Position numbers and translations under genes: made by a program. This document shows, piece after piece, positions 26,823-34,323 of a DNA stretch of 34,323 bases. Source of the DNA: Candidatus Glassbacteria bacterium RIFCSPLOWO2_12_FULL_58_11 (lineage in GTDB: Bacteria; Gemmatimonadota; Glassbacteria; GWA2-58-10); NCBI GenBank assembly GCA_001780825.1, contig MFIX01000140.1, forward strand, positions 1 through 34,323. The letters run 5' to 3'. A model generated the notes under the pieces. It was not told the origin of the DNA, searched no databases, and saw only the letters and a list, made by a program, of their open reading frames with translations. Position 1 is the stretch's first letter; every line of letters starts with the position of its first letter.

Positions 26823-28064
26823 ATGGCCAGAAGAGTCGTAATTACCGGAGTCGGGGCGGTAACTCCTTTGGGAAATGACGTTAAAACCTCCTGGGAGGGA
26901 CTCCTCGAAGGCCGCAGCGGCATCGATACGATCAAGGCTTTTGATGCCAGCCTGTTCGAAACCAGGTTCGCCGGCGAATTGAAAGGTTTCGACCCCCAGA
27001 AATACATGGACCGCAAGGAAGTCAACCGGACGGATAAGTTCGTCCACTTTGCGGTAGCGGCCAGTACCATGGCCCTCGAGGATAGCGGGGATAAGATAAC
27101 CGATCCCGCGGAACGCGAGCGCTTCGGTGTGATTATCGGCTCCGGGATCGGGGGGATCGAGACTCATGAAACCCAGCATTCGCGCTATTTGAAAGGCGGA
27201 CCGGGACGGATCAGTCCGTTTTATGTGCCGATGATGATTTCGGACATGGCCGCCGGCTACGTCTCGATCCATTTTCAGGCCAAGGGACCCAATTTCTGCA
27301 CTGTTTCCGCCTGCGCCTCAGCCGGCCATGCGGTCGGGATGGCTTTCCGCTCGATCAAATACGGCGAATCGGACATGATGCTGACCGGAGGCACTGAATC
27401 CTCGATCACTCAAATGGGTCTGGGGGGATTCTGCGCCTGTAAAGCGCTGTCCACCCGTAACGAGGATCCGCAGAGCGCCTCGCGGCCTTTCGATAAGACG
27501 CGTGATGGTTTCGTGCTTGGCGACGGCGCGGGAATCCTCTTCCTGGAGGAGTACGAGCGCGCCAGGGCCCGCGGTGCCAGGATTTACGCCGAGGTGGTCG
27601 GCGTGGGCAGCACGGCCGACGCTTATCATATCACAGCCCCGGCCGAGCAGGGCGAGGGAGCGCAGCGGGCGATGAAAGCCGCTTTGGCCGAGGCGAAGCT
27701 CAACTCCGAGGACATCGATTATATCAATGCGCACGGCACCTCGACCGAACATAATGATGCTACCGAGACTTTCGCCATTAAAAAAGTTTTCGGCGACCGG
27801 GCCAGGGATGGACTGGTGGTGAGCTCCACCAAGTCGATGACCGGCCACCTGCTGGGCGCTGCCGGCGGCATCGAGGCCATATTCTCCGCCCTGACCATCT
27901 ACCACGGAGTTGTGCCGCCCACCATCAATTACCGTCATCCGGACCCGGAGTGCGACCTGGACTATTGTCCGAATGAGGCCCGCCGGATGAACGTCTCCGC
28001 TGCCTTGAGCAATTCTTTCGGATTCGGCGGGCACAATGTGACAATCGCCCTGAAAAAGGTCTGA
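26823..28064 (+). CDS. fabF: 3-oxoacyl-ACP synthase II
   Basis: Elongating condensing enzyme of fatty-acid synthesis. It has 413 residues with nucleophile Cys164 (VSACASAGHA) and the two active-site histidines in NAHGTSTEHND and STKSMTGHLLGAAG. The C-terminal NSFGFGGHN is typical. The 121-nt gap after acpP holds AAAGGAAA just before the ATG as a weak ribosome binding site. FabF, not FabB, by the start GVGAVTPLGND and the pairing with acpP. Confidence 0.96.
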   Translation: MARRVVITGVGAVTPLGNDVKTSWEGLLEGRSGIDTIKAFDASLFETRFAGELKGFDPQKYMDRKEVNRTDKFVHFAVAASTMALEDSGDKITDPAERERFGVIIGSGIGGIETHETQHSRYLKGGPGRISPFYVPMMISDMAAGYVSIHFQAKGPNFCTVSACASAGHAVGMAFRSIKYGESDMMLTGGTESSITQMGLGGFCACKALSTRNEDPQSASRPFDKTRDGFVLGDGAGILFLEEYERARARGARIYAEVVGVGSTADAYHITAPAEQGEGAQRAMKAALAEAKLNSEDIDYINAHGTSTEHNDATETFAIKKVFGDRARDGLVVSSTKSMTGHLLGAAGGIEAIFSALTIYHGVVPPTINYRHPDPECDLDYCPNEARRMNVSAALSNSFGFGGHNVTIALKKV

Positions 28065-28089
28065 TTTCACGGAATATCAGGTAAAAATA

Positions 28090-28884
28090 ATGCTGGCCAG
28101 GCCATTCAGGTTTGTGGCCGGACTTTTCAAAACCAGCCGGCCTGCGGACAATCGAAAAAAAAAGCTAAGCCGTCTTGAGCATAGTGTCGGGTACCTTTTC
28201 AAAGAACATAAACTGCTCGAGACGGCTCTTTCTCATTTATCCTATGTAAACGAAAACGCAGGCGATTACGCGGACAGCAATGAGCGCCTGGAGTTTCTCG
28301 GCGATGCGGTCCTGGATCTGGCGGTTTCCGAGTACCTTTTTACGCGCTTTGGCTCCTGCAGCGAGGGGGACCTGACCCGGATCAAATCCTCGATCGTCTC
28401 GCGCGCCGCCCTGGCGGGGAAGGGGCAGGAGCTGAGGCTGGAAGACTACATCCTTTATTCGAAGGACAGCTTTCCGGACTTGCGCAGGGGAAAAGTGACG
28501 ATCATATCGAACGCGCTCGAAGCCCTGATCGGAGCGATTTATCTGGATGGAGGGCTTGACGCGGCCAAGTCGTTCATCTATAACAAGCTCCTCGACAGGG
28601 GGCGGGCCGATTTCACTTTCGACAGCCTGCAGGAGGCCAAGAACAGCCTGCTGCACCATTCCCAGGTAAAATTTCACTGCCAGCCCTCGTACCGGATTGT
28701 CGAGGTGAGCGGCCCGGAGCACGCCAAGGAATTTGTCTGCGAAGTCCGGATCAGGGACCGGATCATGGGCCGGGGTATCGGCTCGAATAAAAAAGAAGCG
28801 GAAAAGAAAGCCGCCGTACAAGCCCTGGAGCAGTTGGCCGAAGCAGAAACTACGGAAAACAACAATCACGGATCGCCTGACTAA
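28090..28884 (+). CDS. rnc: Ribonuclease III
   Basis: Double-strand-specific RNase for rRNA and mRNA processing. The 264-residue protein has a basic N-terminal extension (about 1-28), the catalytic domain (about 29-180) with the signature NERLEFLGDAVLDLAV (64-79) and a C-terminal dsRNA-binding domain (about 190-258). Catalytic residues map as Glu65, Glu68, Asp72 and Glu144. The position of E. coli Asp114 is Asn141 (ISNALEALIGAIYLD), so one metal-site acid is replaced by an amide. The same variation occurs, as far as I recall, in some Bacteroidota enzymes. It ends the fab cluster in the common acpP-fabF-rnc order. Confidence 0.95.
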   Translation: MLARPFRFVAGLFKTSRPADNRKKKLSRLEHSVGYLFKEHKLLETALSHLSYVNENAGDYADSNERLEFLGDAVLDLAVSEYLFTRFGSCSEGDLTRIKSSIVSRAALAGKGQELRLEDYILYSKDSFPDLRRGKVTIISNALEALIGAIYLDGGLDAAKSFIYNKLLDRGRADFTFDSLQEAKNSLLHHSQVKFHCQPSYRIVEVSGPEHAKEFVCEVRIRDRIMGRGIGSNKKEAEKKAAVQALEQLAEAETTENNNHGSPD

Positions 28885-28918
28885 TCTGAACCGGGACATC
28901 AATCGCCACGGAGTGACA

Positions 28919-30082
28919 ATGGAGTATTTCCTGACTGAAGAGCAGCTCGAGATCAAGCGCCTGGCGCGCCGGATCGCCGAGAATCATGTAATCCCCCAGC
29001 GAGCGGAGCTGGACAAGAACGCTGAATTCCCGCATGCGATCATGAAAGAAATCGCCGAAGCCGGCCTGCCGGCGATCTATATCCCGGAGGAGTACGATGG
29101 GATCGGAGCGGGGCTGCTGGAGCTGTGTCTGGCCACCGAGGAGCTGAGCCGGGCCTGCGGCGGAGTCGGTGTGACCTATGCGGCCAGCTCGCTGGGCAGT
29201 TTTCCGATAATTATCGGTGGCAGCCACGAGCAGAAGGCCAGATTTTTGCCGCCGATCGCCTCCGGCGAGCATTACGCGGCATTCTGCCTGACCGAGGCCG
29301 GGGCCGGCTCGGACGCCGGCAACATCTCGACGAATGCGCGCAAGGTCGGCAATGAATACGTAATTAATGGGACCAAGCAGTGGATCACCAATGGCTGCGA
29401 GGCGCATACCTACACGGTTTTCGCGAAGACCGACAAGGCCCGTGGGGCGCGCGGGATCAGCGCATTCGTGGTCGAAAAAGGCACCCCCGGGCTCTCTTTC
29501 GGCAAAAAAGAGGACAAGCTGGGGATCCGCTGTTCCGCCACCTATGAGGTCGTATTTGAGGACTGCGTAGTGCCCGCGGAGAACCTTCTCGGCCGGGAAG
29601 GCGCCGGGTTCAGTATCGCCATGCGCACCTTCGACAAGTCCCGTCCGGGGATCGGCGCGCAGTCGATCGGGATCGCCCAGGGCGCCTATGAGGCCGCCCT
29701 CAATTACGCCTATACTCGTCAGCAGTTCGGCCAGTCGATCCTGAATTTTCAGGCGGTCTCGTTCATGCTAGCTGACATGGCGATCCAGATCGAGGCTGCC
29801 CGGGCTCTTACCTACCAGGTCGCCCGGATGGTCGACGCCGGAATAAAGAATTACGGCAAGGAAAGCGCCATGTGCAAGGTCTTTCCCTCGGACGTGGCGA
29901 TGCGGGTGACCACCGATGCTATACAGATTATGGGCGGTTACGGCTATATGAAAGATTACCCGGCGGAGAAGTATTTCCGCGATGCCAAGATCACCCAGAT
30001 CTACGAGGGCACCAACCAGATACAGCGGCAGATCATTGCCTCCAGCCTTATTCGGGAAATGGCGAGCGGACAGAGGGGTTAG
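28919..30082 (+). CDS. Acyl-CoA dehydrogenase
   Basis: FAD-dependent alpha,beta-desaturation of an acyl-CoA, passing electrons to ETF. It has 387 residues, the normal length for the soluble short/medium-chain class. Visible parts are the FAD-contact motif CLTEAGAGSDAG (about 124-135), the TRQQFGQ segment, GGYGYMKDYPAEKYFRDAKI and catalytic Glu363 in IYEGTNQIQ. Upstream frame extension to 28733 overlaps rnc and is rejected: GGAG (28910-28913) lies 5 nt before ATG 28919. The substrate is not predictable (butyryl-, acyl- or branched-chain). It is a catabolic-type gene between rnc and mqnE, 34 nt after rnc. Confidence 0.94.
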   Translation: MEYFLTEEQLEIKRLARRIAENHVIPQRAELDKNAEFPHAIMKEIAEAGLPAIYIPEEYDGIGAGLLELCLATEELSRACGGVGVTYAASSLGSFPIIIGGSHEQKARFLPPIASGEHYAAFCLTEAGAGSDAGNISTNARKVGNEYVINGTKQWITNGCEAHTYTVFAKTDKARGARGISAFVVEKGTPGLSFGKKEDKLGIRCSATYEVVFEDCVVPAENLLGREGAGFSIAMRTFDKSRPGIGAQSIGIAQGAYEAALNYAYTRQQFGQSILNFQAVSFMLADMAIQIEAARALTYQVARMVDAGIKNYGKESAMCKVFPSDVAMRVTTDAIQIMGGYGYMKDYPAEKYFRDAKITQIYEGTNQIQRQIIASSLIREMASGQRG

Positions 30083-30102
30083 TGATTATCAGGGAGAAAG
30101 CA

Positions 30103-31194
30103 GTGGGGTTCCGCGACCGGCGGCTCGAACGGATTGCCGGTAAACTGGCCGCGGGGGGCAGGCTGGACCGGAAGGATGGTCTGGCCCTTTTCGAGACCGG
30201 GGACCTGCTCGGGCTGGGAAAGCTGGCGGATGAAGCCAATCTACGGAAAAACGGCGGCCGCGTCTTCTACATAAATAACCTGCACGTCAACTATACCAAT
30301 ATCTGCGTCAACAAATGCCGCTTCTGCGCCTACCGAAGGAGCGAGGATGAGCGTGGAGCGTTTTTCCTCTCTGCGGAACAGGTGGTGGCCAAAGCGCGTG
30401 AGCTATGGCACGCCAAGGCTTGTGAGTTCCACATAGTCGGAGGCTGCCATCCCTCGGCACGCCTGGATTACTACCGCGAGATGCTCACCCGCCTTCGCCG
30501 CGAGTTTCCTCAGGTGCATCTGCAGGCCTTTACCGCGGTGGAGATAGAAAATATCGCCCAGGTGGAAAATCTCCCGGTTCCCGAGGTCCTCGCCAGCCTG
30601 GCCGAGTGCGGCCTGGGGTCGCTGCCCGGCGGCGGGGGAGAGATTTTCGCCGAAAAAATCCGGTCCAAGATCTGCCCGGAAAAAATCAGCGGGGCGCGCT
30701 ACCTGGAGGTAATGCGTCAGGCGCACCAGCTGGGGCTGCCATCCAATGTGACCATGCTTTTCGGCCATATCGAGTCGGCGGCGGACCGGGTGGACCATTT
30801 GTTGGAAATCCGCGCCCTCCAGGATGAAACTGGCGGATTCAACGCTTTTATTCCATTGCTGTTCCACCCCTGGAACACGAAACTCGAAAAGCTCCGGAAA
30901 GCAGGCGCGGTCGATGTCCTGAAAACAATTGCGGTCAGCCGGCTGCTGTTGGACAATTTCAAACATATCAAGTCGTTCTGGATCATGCTAGGTCTCCCAT
31001 TGACCCAGATTTCCCTGTTTTTCGGGTCGGATGATGTGAACGGCACGGTGCTGGAAGAGCATATTACGCACGAGGCCGGGGCCGATACTCCACAATACAT
31101 GCCCGAAGAAAAGCTCGTTTCCCTGATCCGTCAGGCCGGGCGGATTCCGGTCGAAAGGGATACACTTTACAATCCGATCTGTGGTGAGGTATAA
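30103..31194 (+). CDS. mqnE: Aminofutalosine synthase (radical SAM)
   Basis: Futalosine pathway to menaquinone: joins 3-(1-carboxyvinyloxy)benzoate to a SAM-derived adenosyl radical, giving aminodeoxyfutalosine. The 363-residue protein has an intact cluster motif Cys68-x3-Cys72-x2-Cys75 in NICVNKCRFCAYRR, LGSLPGGGGEIF, and the SPASM-free C-terminal half shared with MqnC. The start is GTG 30103, with AGGGAG (30091-30096) 6 nt upstream. Another GTG at 30082 overlaps the preceding stop and is a poorer choice. The nhaD-like gene promoter lies over its 3' end. Distinguished from MqnC by the CAYRR motif and overall pattern. Confidence 0.9.
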   Translation: MGFRDRRLERIAGKLAAGGRLDRKDGLALFETGDLLGLGKLADEANLRKNGGRVFYINNLHVNYTNICVNKCRFCAYRRSEDERGAFFLSAEQVVAKARELWHAKACEFHIVGGCHPSARLDYYREMLTRLRREFPQVHLQAFTAVEIENIAQVENLPVPEVLASLAECGLGSLPGGGGEIFAEKIRSKICPEKISGARYLEVMRQAHQLGLPSNVTMLFGHIESAADRVDHLLEIRALQDETGGFNAFIPLLFHPWNTKLEKLRKAGAVDVLKTIAVSRLLLDNFKHIKSFWIMLGLPLTQISLFFGSDDVNGTVLEEHITHEAGADTPQYMPEEKLVSLIRQAGRIPVERDTLYNPICGEV

Positions 31195-31195
31195 T
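31166..31195 (+). promoter_or_regulatory. Promoter of the Na+/H+ antiporter gene
   Basis: TTTACA (31166-31171), an 18-nt spacer and a perfect TATAAT (31190-31195), overlapping the mqnE stop codon. Transcription would start near 31202 and give a leader of about 169 nt. Confidence 0.65.
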
Positions 31196-31201
31196 ATTGA
31201 G

Positions 31202-31370
31202 TCGCACAATTTAGCAATTCTGTCTGATAACTATATTTCCGGATAATTGTGGCTTTTTATCAGGAGCAACCTGTAACCAAAGGACACCTCTCGCGGCACT
31301 GATGACGGGTATTCCCTCTGAGGGAATCCGACTGACTGCATCAAGTCCCAAACTTTAGCCGGAGCTGAAT
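31202..31370 (+). promoter_or_regulatory. Structured 5' leader of the antiporter gene, possible riboswitch/attenuator
   Basis: A 7-bp stem CACAATT/AATTGTG (31205-31211/31245-31251) is followed by GCTTTTTATC, resembling a weak leader terminator. Further on, a hairpin with one bulge (31308-31317/31321-31329, ATTCCCT/AGGGAAT core) lies 41 nt before the ATG. Ion-sensing leaders (Na+ and Li+ riboswitch classes) are known for antiporter genes elsewhere, but I could not match this one to a known consensus. Confidence 0.35.
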
Positions 31371-32849
31371 ATGCGGATTTCTGTGTTTGCCGCTGGATTG
31401 CTTGCCATCCTGTGCGGCTTGTTTCTGCTAGATGGCGCCAGTGCCGGAGCGCTGCTGCTGGCCGAGGAAGAAGCCGCCCACGGCGGGATCGATCTGGGAG
31501 CCATGCTGCCGCTCTGGAGTGTCATCCCCTTCGCCGGGATGCTGCTCAGCATTGCCTTATTTCCGCTTTTCGCTCCGGGCTTCTGGCACCATCACTATCC
31601 CAAGGTGAGCGCTTTCTGGTCGCTGATACTCGCCATCCCCTTTGTGGCGGCCTACGGGCATGCGGCCTGGCACGAGATTCTGCATATCTACCTTGTCGAT
31701 TACATCCCCTTTATCATCCTGCTCTGGGGCCTATTTACAGTCAGCGGCGGTTTGCTGGTCCGGGGCAAACTCAAGGGCACCCCGGTCGTCAACACTGTCT
31801 TTCTTCTTATCGGTACAATCCTGGCTTCCTGGGTGGGCACCACCGGCGCCTCGATGCTGCTGATCCGGCCGGTTATCCGCTCCAATAAAGACCGTCAGAG
31901 CAAGGTTCATATCATAGTCTTTTTTATTTTCCTGGTGGCTAATATCGGCGGGTGCCTGACCCCGCTGGGAGATCCGCCGCTGTTTCTCGGCTTCCTTCAT
32001 GGCGTGTCTTTCTTCTGGACGATGCAGCTTCTTCCCACCATGTCCTTTCTGGCGGTGCTCTTGCTCGTCGTCTTCTTTCTCTTCGATCTTATCCTCTATA
32101 AGAGAGAGCAGAAATCCGCCTCGACAGTGCAATCCGCTGCTGAGGCCGGAGCTGAGAAGCACGAGAAAATCTCTGTTGTCGGGCTTTACAATATCATCTT
32201 CCTGCTGGGTATCATGGGCAGCGTCTTGATGAGCGGCATACTCGATCTGGCCTCGCTCAATATCGGCGGCATCGAGGTCGAGGGGCAGAACCTGTTGCGC
32301 GATGTGCTGATATTGTTGATGGGATTTCTTTCCTGGCATTTCACGCCGCGCGAAATCCGCCAGGAAAACGAGTTCACCTGGTTCCCAATCATCGAAGTGG
32401 CCTATCTGTTCGCCGGAATTTTCATGACCATTATCCCGGCTCTGGAGATCTTGAAAGCCGGCGAGCACGGAGCCCTGGCTTTTCTGATCAAAACCGTCAG
32501 CGAGCCGGTGCATTACTTCTGGGCCACAGGCGCGCTGTCCTCCTTCCTGGACAATGCGCCCACGTATCTGACATTTTTCAACAGTGCCCTTGGACAACTT
32601 TTGCCCGGTGTCCCTGAGGCCACGGCCGTGCAGGACCTGATGACCACCCATAAGGTCTATCTTGAGGCGATCAGCGCCGGCGCAGTATTCATGGGGGCCA
32701 ATACCTACATCGGCAACGCGCCGAATTTCATGGTCCGCTCGATCGCTGAGGAAAGCGGGATCAAGATGCCGAGCTTCTTCGGCTATATGGTATATTCCAT
32801 ATTCATCTTGATCCCCATGTTCACCCTGGTGAGCCTGATTTTCTTTTAA
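31371..32849 (+). CDS. Na+/H+ antiporter of the NhaD/CitM-like ion-transporter superfamily
   Basis: A 492-residue inner-membrane protein with about 11-12 hydrophobic segments. The first (about 5-25) may act as a signal anchor or cleaved signal. A His-rich loop FWHHHYPKVS follows the second segment. ANIGGCLTPLGDPPLFLGFL and FLDNAPTYLTF form the paired re-entrant motifs typical of the IT superfamily (NhaD, ArsB, CitM). The WSVIPFAGMLLSIALFPL start is typical of proteins annotated as sodium:proton antiporters. GGAG lies 6 nt before the ATG. It has its own promoter, structured leader and strong terminator, so it is an independent unit between mqnE and mqnC. The ion specificity is inferred from the family. 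Confidence 0.85.
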   Translation: MRISVFAAGLLAILCGLFLLDGASAGALLLAEEEAAHGGIDLGAMLPLWSVIPFAGMLLSIALFPLFAPGFWHHHYPKVSAFWSLILAIPFVAAYGHAAWHEILHIYLVDYIPFIILLWGLFTVSGGLLVRGKLKGTPVVNTVFLLIGTILASWVGTTGASMLLIRPVIRSNKDRQSKVHIIVFFIFLVANIGGCLTPLGDPPLFLGFLHGVSFFWTMQLLPTMSFLAVLLLVVFFLFDLILYKREQKSASTVQSAAEAGAEKHEKISVVGLYNIIFLLGIMGSVLMSGILDLASLNIGGIEVEGQNLLRDVLILLMGFLSWHFTPREIRQENEFTWFPIIEVAYLFAGIFMTIIPALEILKAGEHGALAFLIKTVSEPVHYFWATGALSSFLDNAPTYLTFFNSALGQLLPGVPEATAVQDLMTTHKVYLEAISAGAVFMGANTYIGNAPNFMVRSIAEESGIKMPSFFGYMVYSIFILIPMFTLVSLIFF

Positions 32850-32938
32850 TCCGGCGCCGGCCCTGCGGGATTACTCGGCCTGACTTGCTGGCTGCCGGGA
32901 CCTGAATTCCGGCTATCGCTGAAAGGAATTTGCTCTGC

Positions 32939-32990
32939 GGTTTGGGCGCGAAAAACTGTATTTCGCGCCCAAACCGTTTTTCTTTTTCTT
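32939..32990 (+). terminator. Strong intrinsic terminator after the antiporter gene
   Basis: A perfect 15-bp stem (32939-32953 with 32961-32975, GC-rich middle) closes a 7-nt loop, followed by GTTTTTCTTTTTCTT (32976-32990). Unidirectional, plus strand. Confidence 0.92.
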
Positions 32991-33027
32991 ATCATTGCAT
33001 GAAATTAAGGATTTCAGGCGGTAAAAT

Positions 33028-34059
33028 ATGAGCCGGAGCTTTTTGCGGTTCGGTCTGGAGCTGCTGCAAGATACCGAACTTCTGAGTCTTGGGGCCCTTG
33101 CCGACAGTGTCCGGCGACGGCTGCATCCCGAAGGCCGGGTGACCTTTATCAACGACCGCAATATCAACTATTCGAATATCCGTATCAGCCGCTGCCGGTT
33201 CTGCGCCTTTTACCGAGGGGAAAAAGACGCCGCGGCCTACCTTCTCAGTTACGAGGAGATCGGCCGGAAGATCGATGAGGCAAAGGCCCTGGGCGCGGTG
33301 CAGATACTTCTGCAGGGCGGCCTGCACCCGGGTCTCGGCCTCGAATGGTACACGGGATTGCTGCGTTATATCAAGCGCCGCCACCCGATCCACGTTCACG
33401 CTTTTTCCGCCCCGGAGATTGACCATATCGCCCGGCTTTCCGGGCTGGAGCCGGAACGGGTGATCGAGGAGCTGGCCGCCTCCGGGCTGGATTCGATTCC
33501 AGGCGGAGGAGCGGAAGTCCTTTGCGCCAGAGTAAGAAAGCTGGTCAGCCCGCGGAAGATCGGGGTAAAGCGCTGGCTGGCGATCCATGAGCGGGCGCAC
33601 CGCCTGGGCTTAAGGACCACGGCGACCCTGGTTTATGGGATGGGAGAGAGGCCCGAGGAGTTGATCCGTCACCTGCGTCACATCCGCGCCCTGCAGGAGC
33701 GCACGGGCGGGTTTACCGCTTTCATCCCCTGGAGCTTCCAGCCTGAGCACACCCGGCTGCGGGAGGAAAAGACCACGCCGGTCACATATCTGCGCGTACT
33801 GGCCGCCAGCCGTATTCTGCTGGACAACGTTCCCTCGATCCAGGCCTCCTGGGTCACCCAGGGCCCGGATATCGCTACGCTGGCCCTCTATTTCGGGGCC
33901 AATGATTTCGGCAGCACGATGCTGGAAGAAAACGTGGTGCGCGCCGCCGGCTGCAATTTCTCGACCATGGATGAGCCGACAATCGCCCGCCTGATCCGGC
34001 AGGCCGGATTCACTCCGGCTCTGCGGCGGCAGGATTACAGTATTATCCGGACACTTTAG
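33028..34059 (+). CDS. mqnC: MqnC-type radical SAM protein with first cluster cysteine replaced by Arg
   Basis: By family, cyclic dehypoxanthinylfutalosine synthase, which cyclises dehypoxanthine futalosine in the menaquinone pathway. The 343-residue protein keeps NDRNINYSN before and CRFCAFYRGE after the cluster loop, LLQGGLHPGL, SGLDSIPGGGAEVL, TTATLVYGMGE and LYFGANDFGSTMLEENV, all MqnC-like. The CxxxCxxC motif is incomplete: the first cysteine position is Arg52 (CGT at 33181-33183), with Cys56 and Cys59 present. One T-to-C change from TGT would explain it. It may be a sequencing error, a recent loss of function or a divergent paralogue. The remainder of the frame is intact. An MTA-phosphorylase-like gene follows. 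Confidence 0.85.
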   Translation: MSRSFLRFGLELLQDTELLSLGALADSVRRRLHPEGRVTFINDRNINYSNIRISRCRFCAFYRGEKDAAAYLLSYEEIGRKIDEAKALGAVQILLQGGLHPGLGLEWYTGLLRYIKRRHPIHVHAFSAPEIDHIARLSGLEPERVIEELAASGLDSIPGGGAEVLCARVRKLVSPRKIGVKRWLAIHERAHRLGLRTTATLVYGMGERPEELIRHLRHIRALQERTGGFTAFIPWSFQPEHTRLREEKTTPVTYLRVLAASRILLDNVPSIQASWVTQGPDIATLALYFGANDFGSTMLEENVVRAAGCNFSTMDEPTIARLIRQAGFTPALRRQDYSIIRTL

Positions 34060-34092
34060 CCCGGGAAACGGATTCTTGAATTGAAAAATCCC

Positions 34093-34323
34093 ATGCAAAA
34101 ACTAAAGACAGCTCCCGGAGATTATTCCGGGTTCGCGGTGATCGGCGGCAGCGGGGCTTACGACTTGACCCTGGAGAGTATCGGTGAGAGGGCGGGGGGG
34201 CTGGTTCTCGAGACGCCGTTTGGCAAGGCCTCGCCGATCGAGTTCCTGCGTCCAGAGGGTTGCCGGGGAACGTTAGCTTTCCTGTCCCGTCACGGGACCT
34301 CCGGCTATCAGCGGACCGCGGGG
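34093..34323 (+). CDS. mtnP: S-methyl-5'-thioadenosine phosphorylase-like protein (5' part, cut by window end)
   Basis: The first 77 residues of a purine nucleoside phosphorylase-family protein: the phosphate-binding start IGGSGAYDL (about 17-25), ETPFGKASPIEF and the LSRHG motif are seen. The frame is open to the window end. ATG 34093 is taken as start. An in-frame TTG at 34081, with CGGA 8 nt before it, is an alternative that adds four residues. MTA phosphorylases salvage methylthioadenosine. Next to mqnC, this one might instead cleave aminodeoxyfutalosine or the 5'-deoxyadenosine made by radical SAM enzymes (inference). Confidence 0.85.
   Translation, partial: MQKLKTAPGDYSGFAVIGGSGAYDLTLESIGERAGGLVLETPFGKASPIEFLRPEGCRGTLAFLSRHGTSGYQRTAG

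Overview
The window is a chromosomal, gene-dense, moderately GC-rich bacterial segment with almost everything on the + strand. It encodes a thermophile/archaeal-type S-adenosylhomocysteinase, an archaeal/eukaryotic-type prolyl-tRNA synthetase, Thermotoga-type DAHP synthases and futalosine-pathway (MqnE/MqnC) menaquinone enzymes. Together with two lipobox proteins, this suggests an uncultured Gram-negative-type bacterium, perhaps of the FCB/Gemmatimonadota-like neighbourhood. That placement is inference. There is no phage, transposase, CRISPR or plasmid signature.

Layout. (1) 1-2757: a small zinc-ribbon gene on the minus strand, a long gene-poor stretch that holds a probable minus-strand structured RNA with an intrinsic terminator (1185-1290), an unknown Gln/Pro-rich protein and an orphan lipoprotein. 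(2) 2998-4889: ahcY and a DUF151 bifunctional-nuclease-family protein. (3) 5035-13017: amino-acid biosynthesis block aroQ-aroF1-leuA-leuC-leuD-leuB-aroF2, bounded by a promoter at 5035-5063 and a terminator at 12986-13017. A Tyr/Phe-codon leader peptide with competing antiterminator and terminator hairpins precedes aroQ, and a Leu-rich short ORF precedes leuA. A palindromic repeat sits between leuD and leuB. (4) 13146-19665: proS with its own promoter, a metallophosphoesterase, carB, a receiver-only response regulator starting inside the carB stop, a lipoprotein overlapping it, and a zinc-ribbon protein. (5) 20080-28884: nnr, then the canonical lipid/ribosome cluster yceD-rpmF-plsX-fabH-fabD-fabG-acpP-fabF-rnc. 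(6) 28919-34323: acyl-CoA dehydrogenase, mqnE, a Na+/H+ antiporter with its own promoter, structured leader and strong terminator, mqnC, and the 5' part of an MTA-phosphorylase-like gene cut by the window end.

The most notable points are the aromatic attenuator (5035-5257), which can be read in full from the sequence, and the mqnC gene, whose first radical-SAM cluster cysteine reads Arg (CGT at 33181-33183). The aro and leu genes probably form one regulated unit: DAHP synthase and chorismate mutase feed Phe/Tyr, LeuABCD makes leucine, and each half starts with a candidate leader peptide enriched in codons for its own end product. The mqn genes make menaquinone from chorismate, so the aro block also supplies that pathway.
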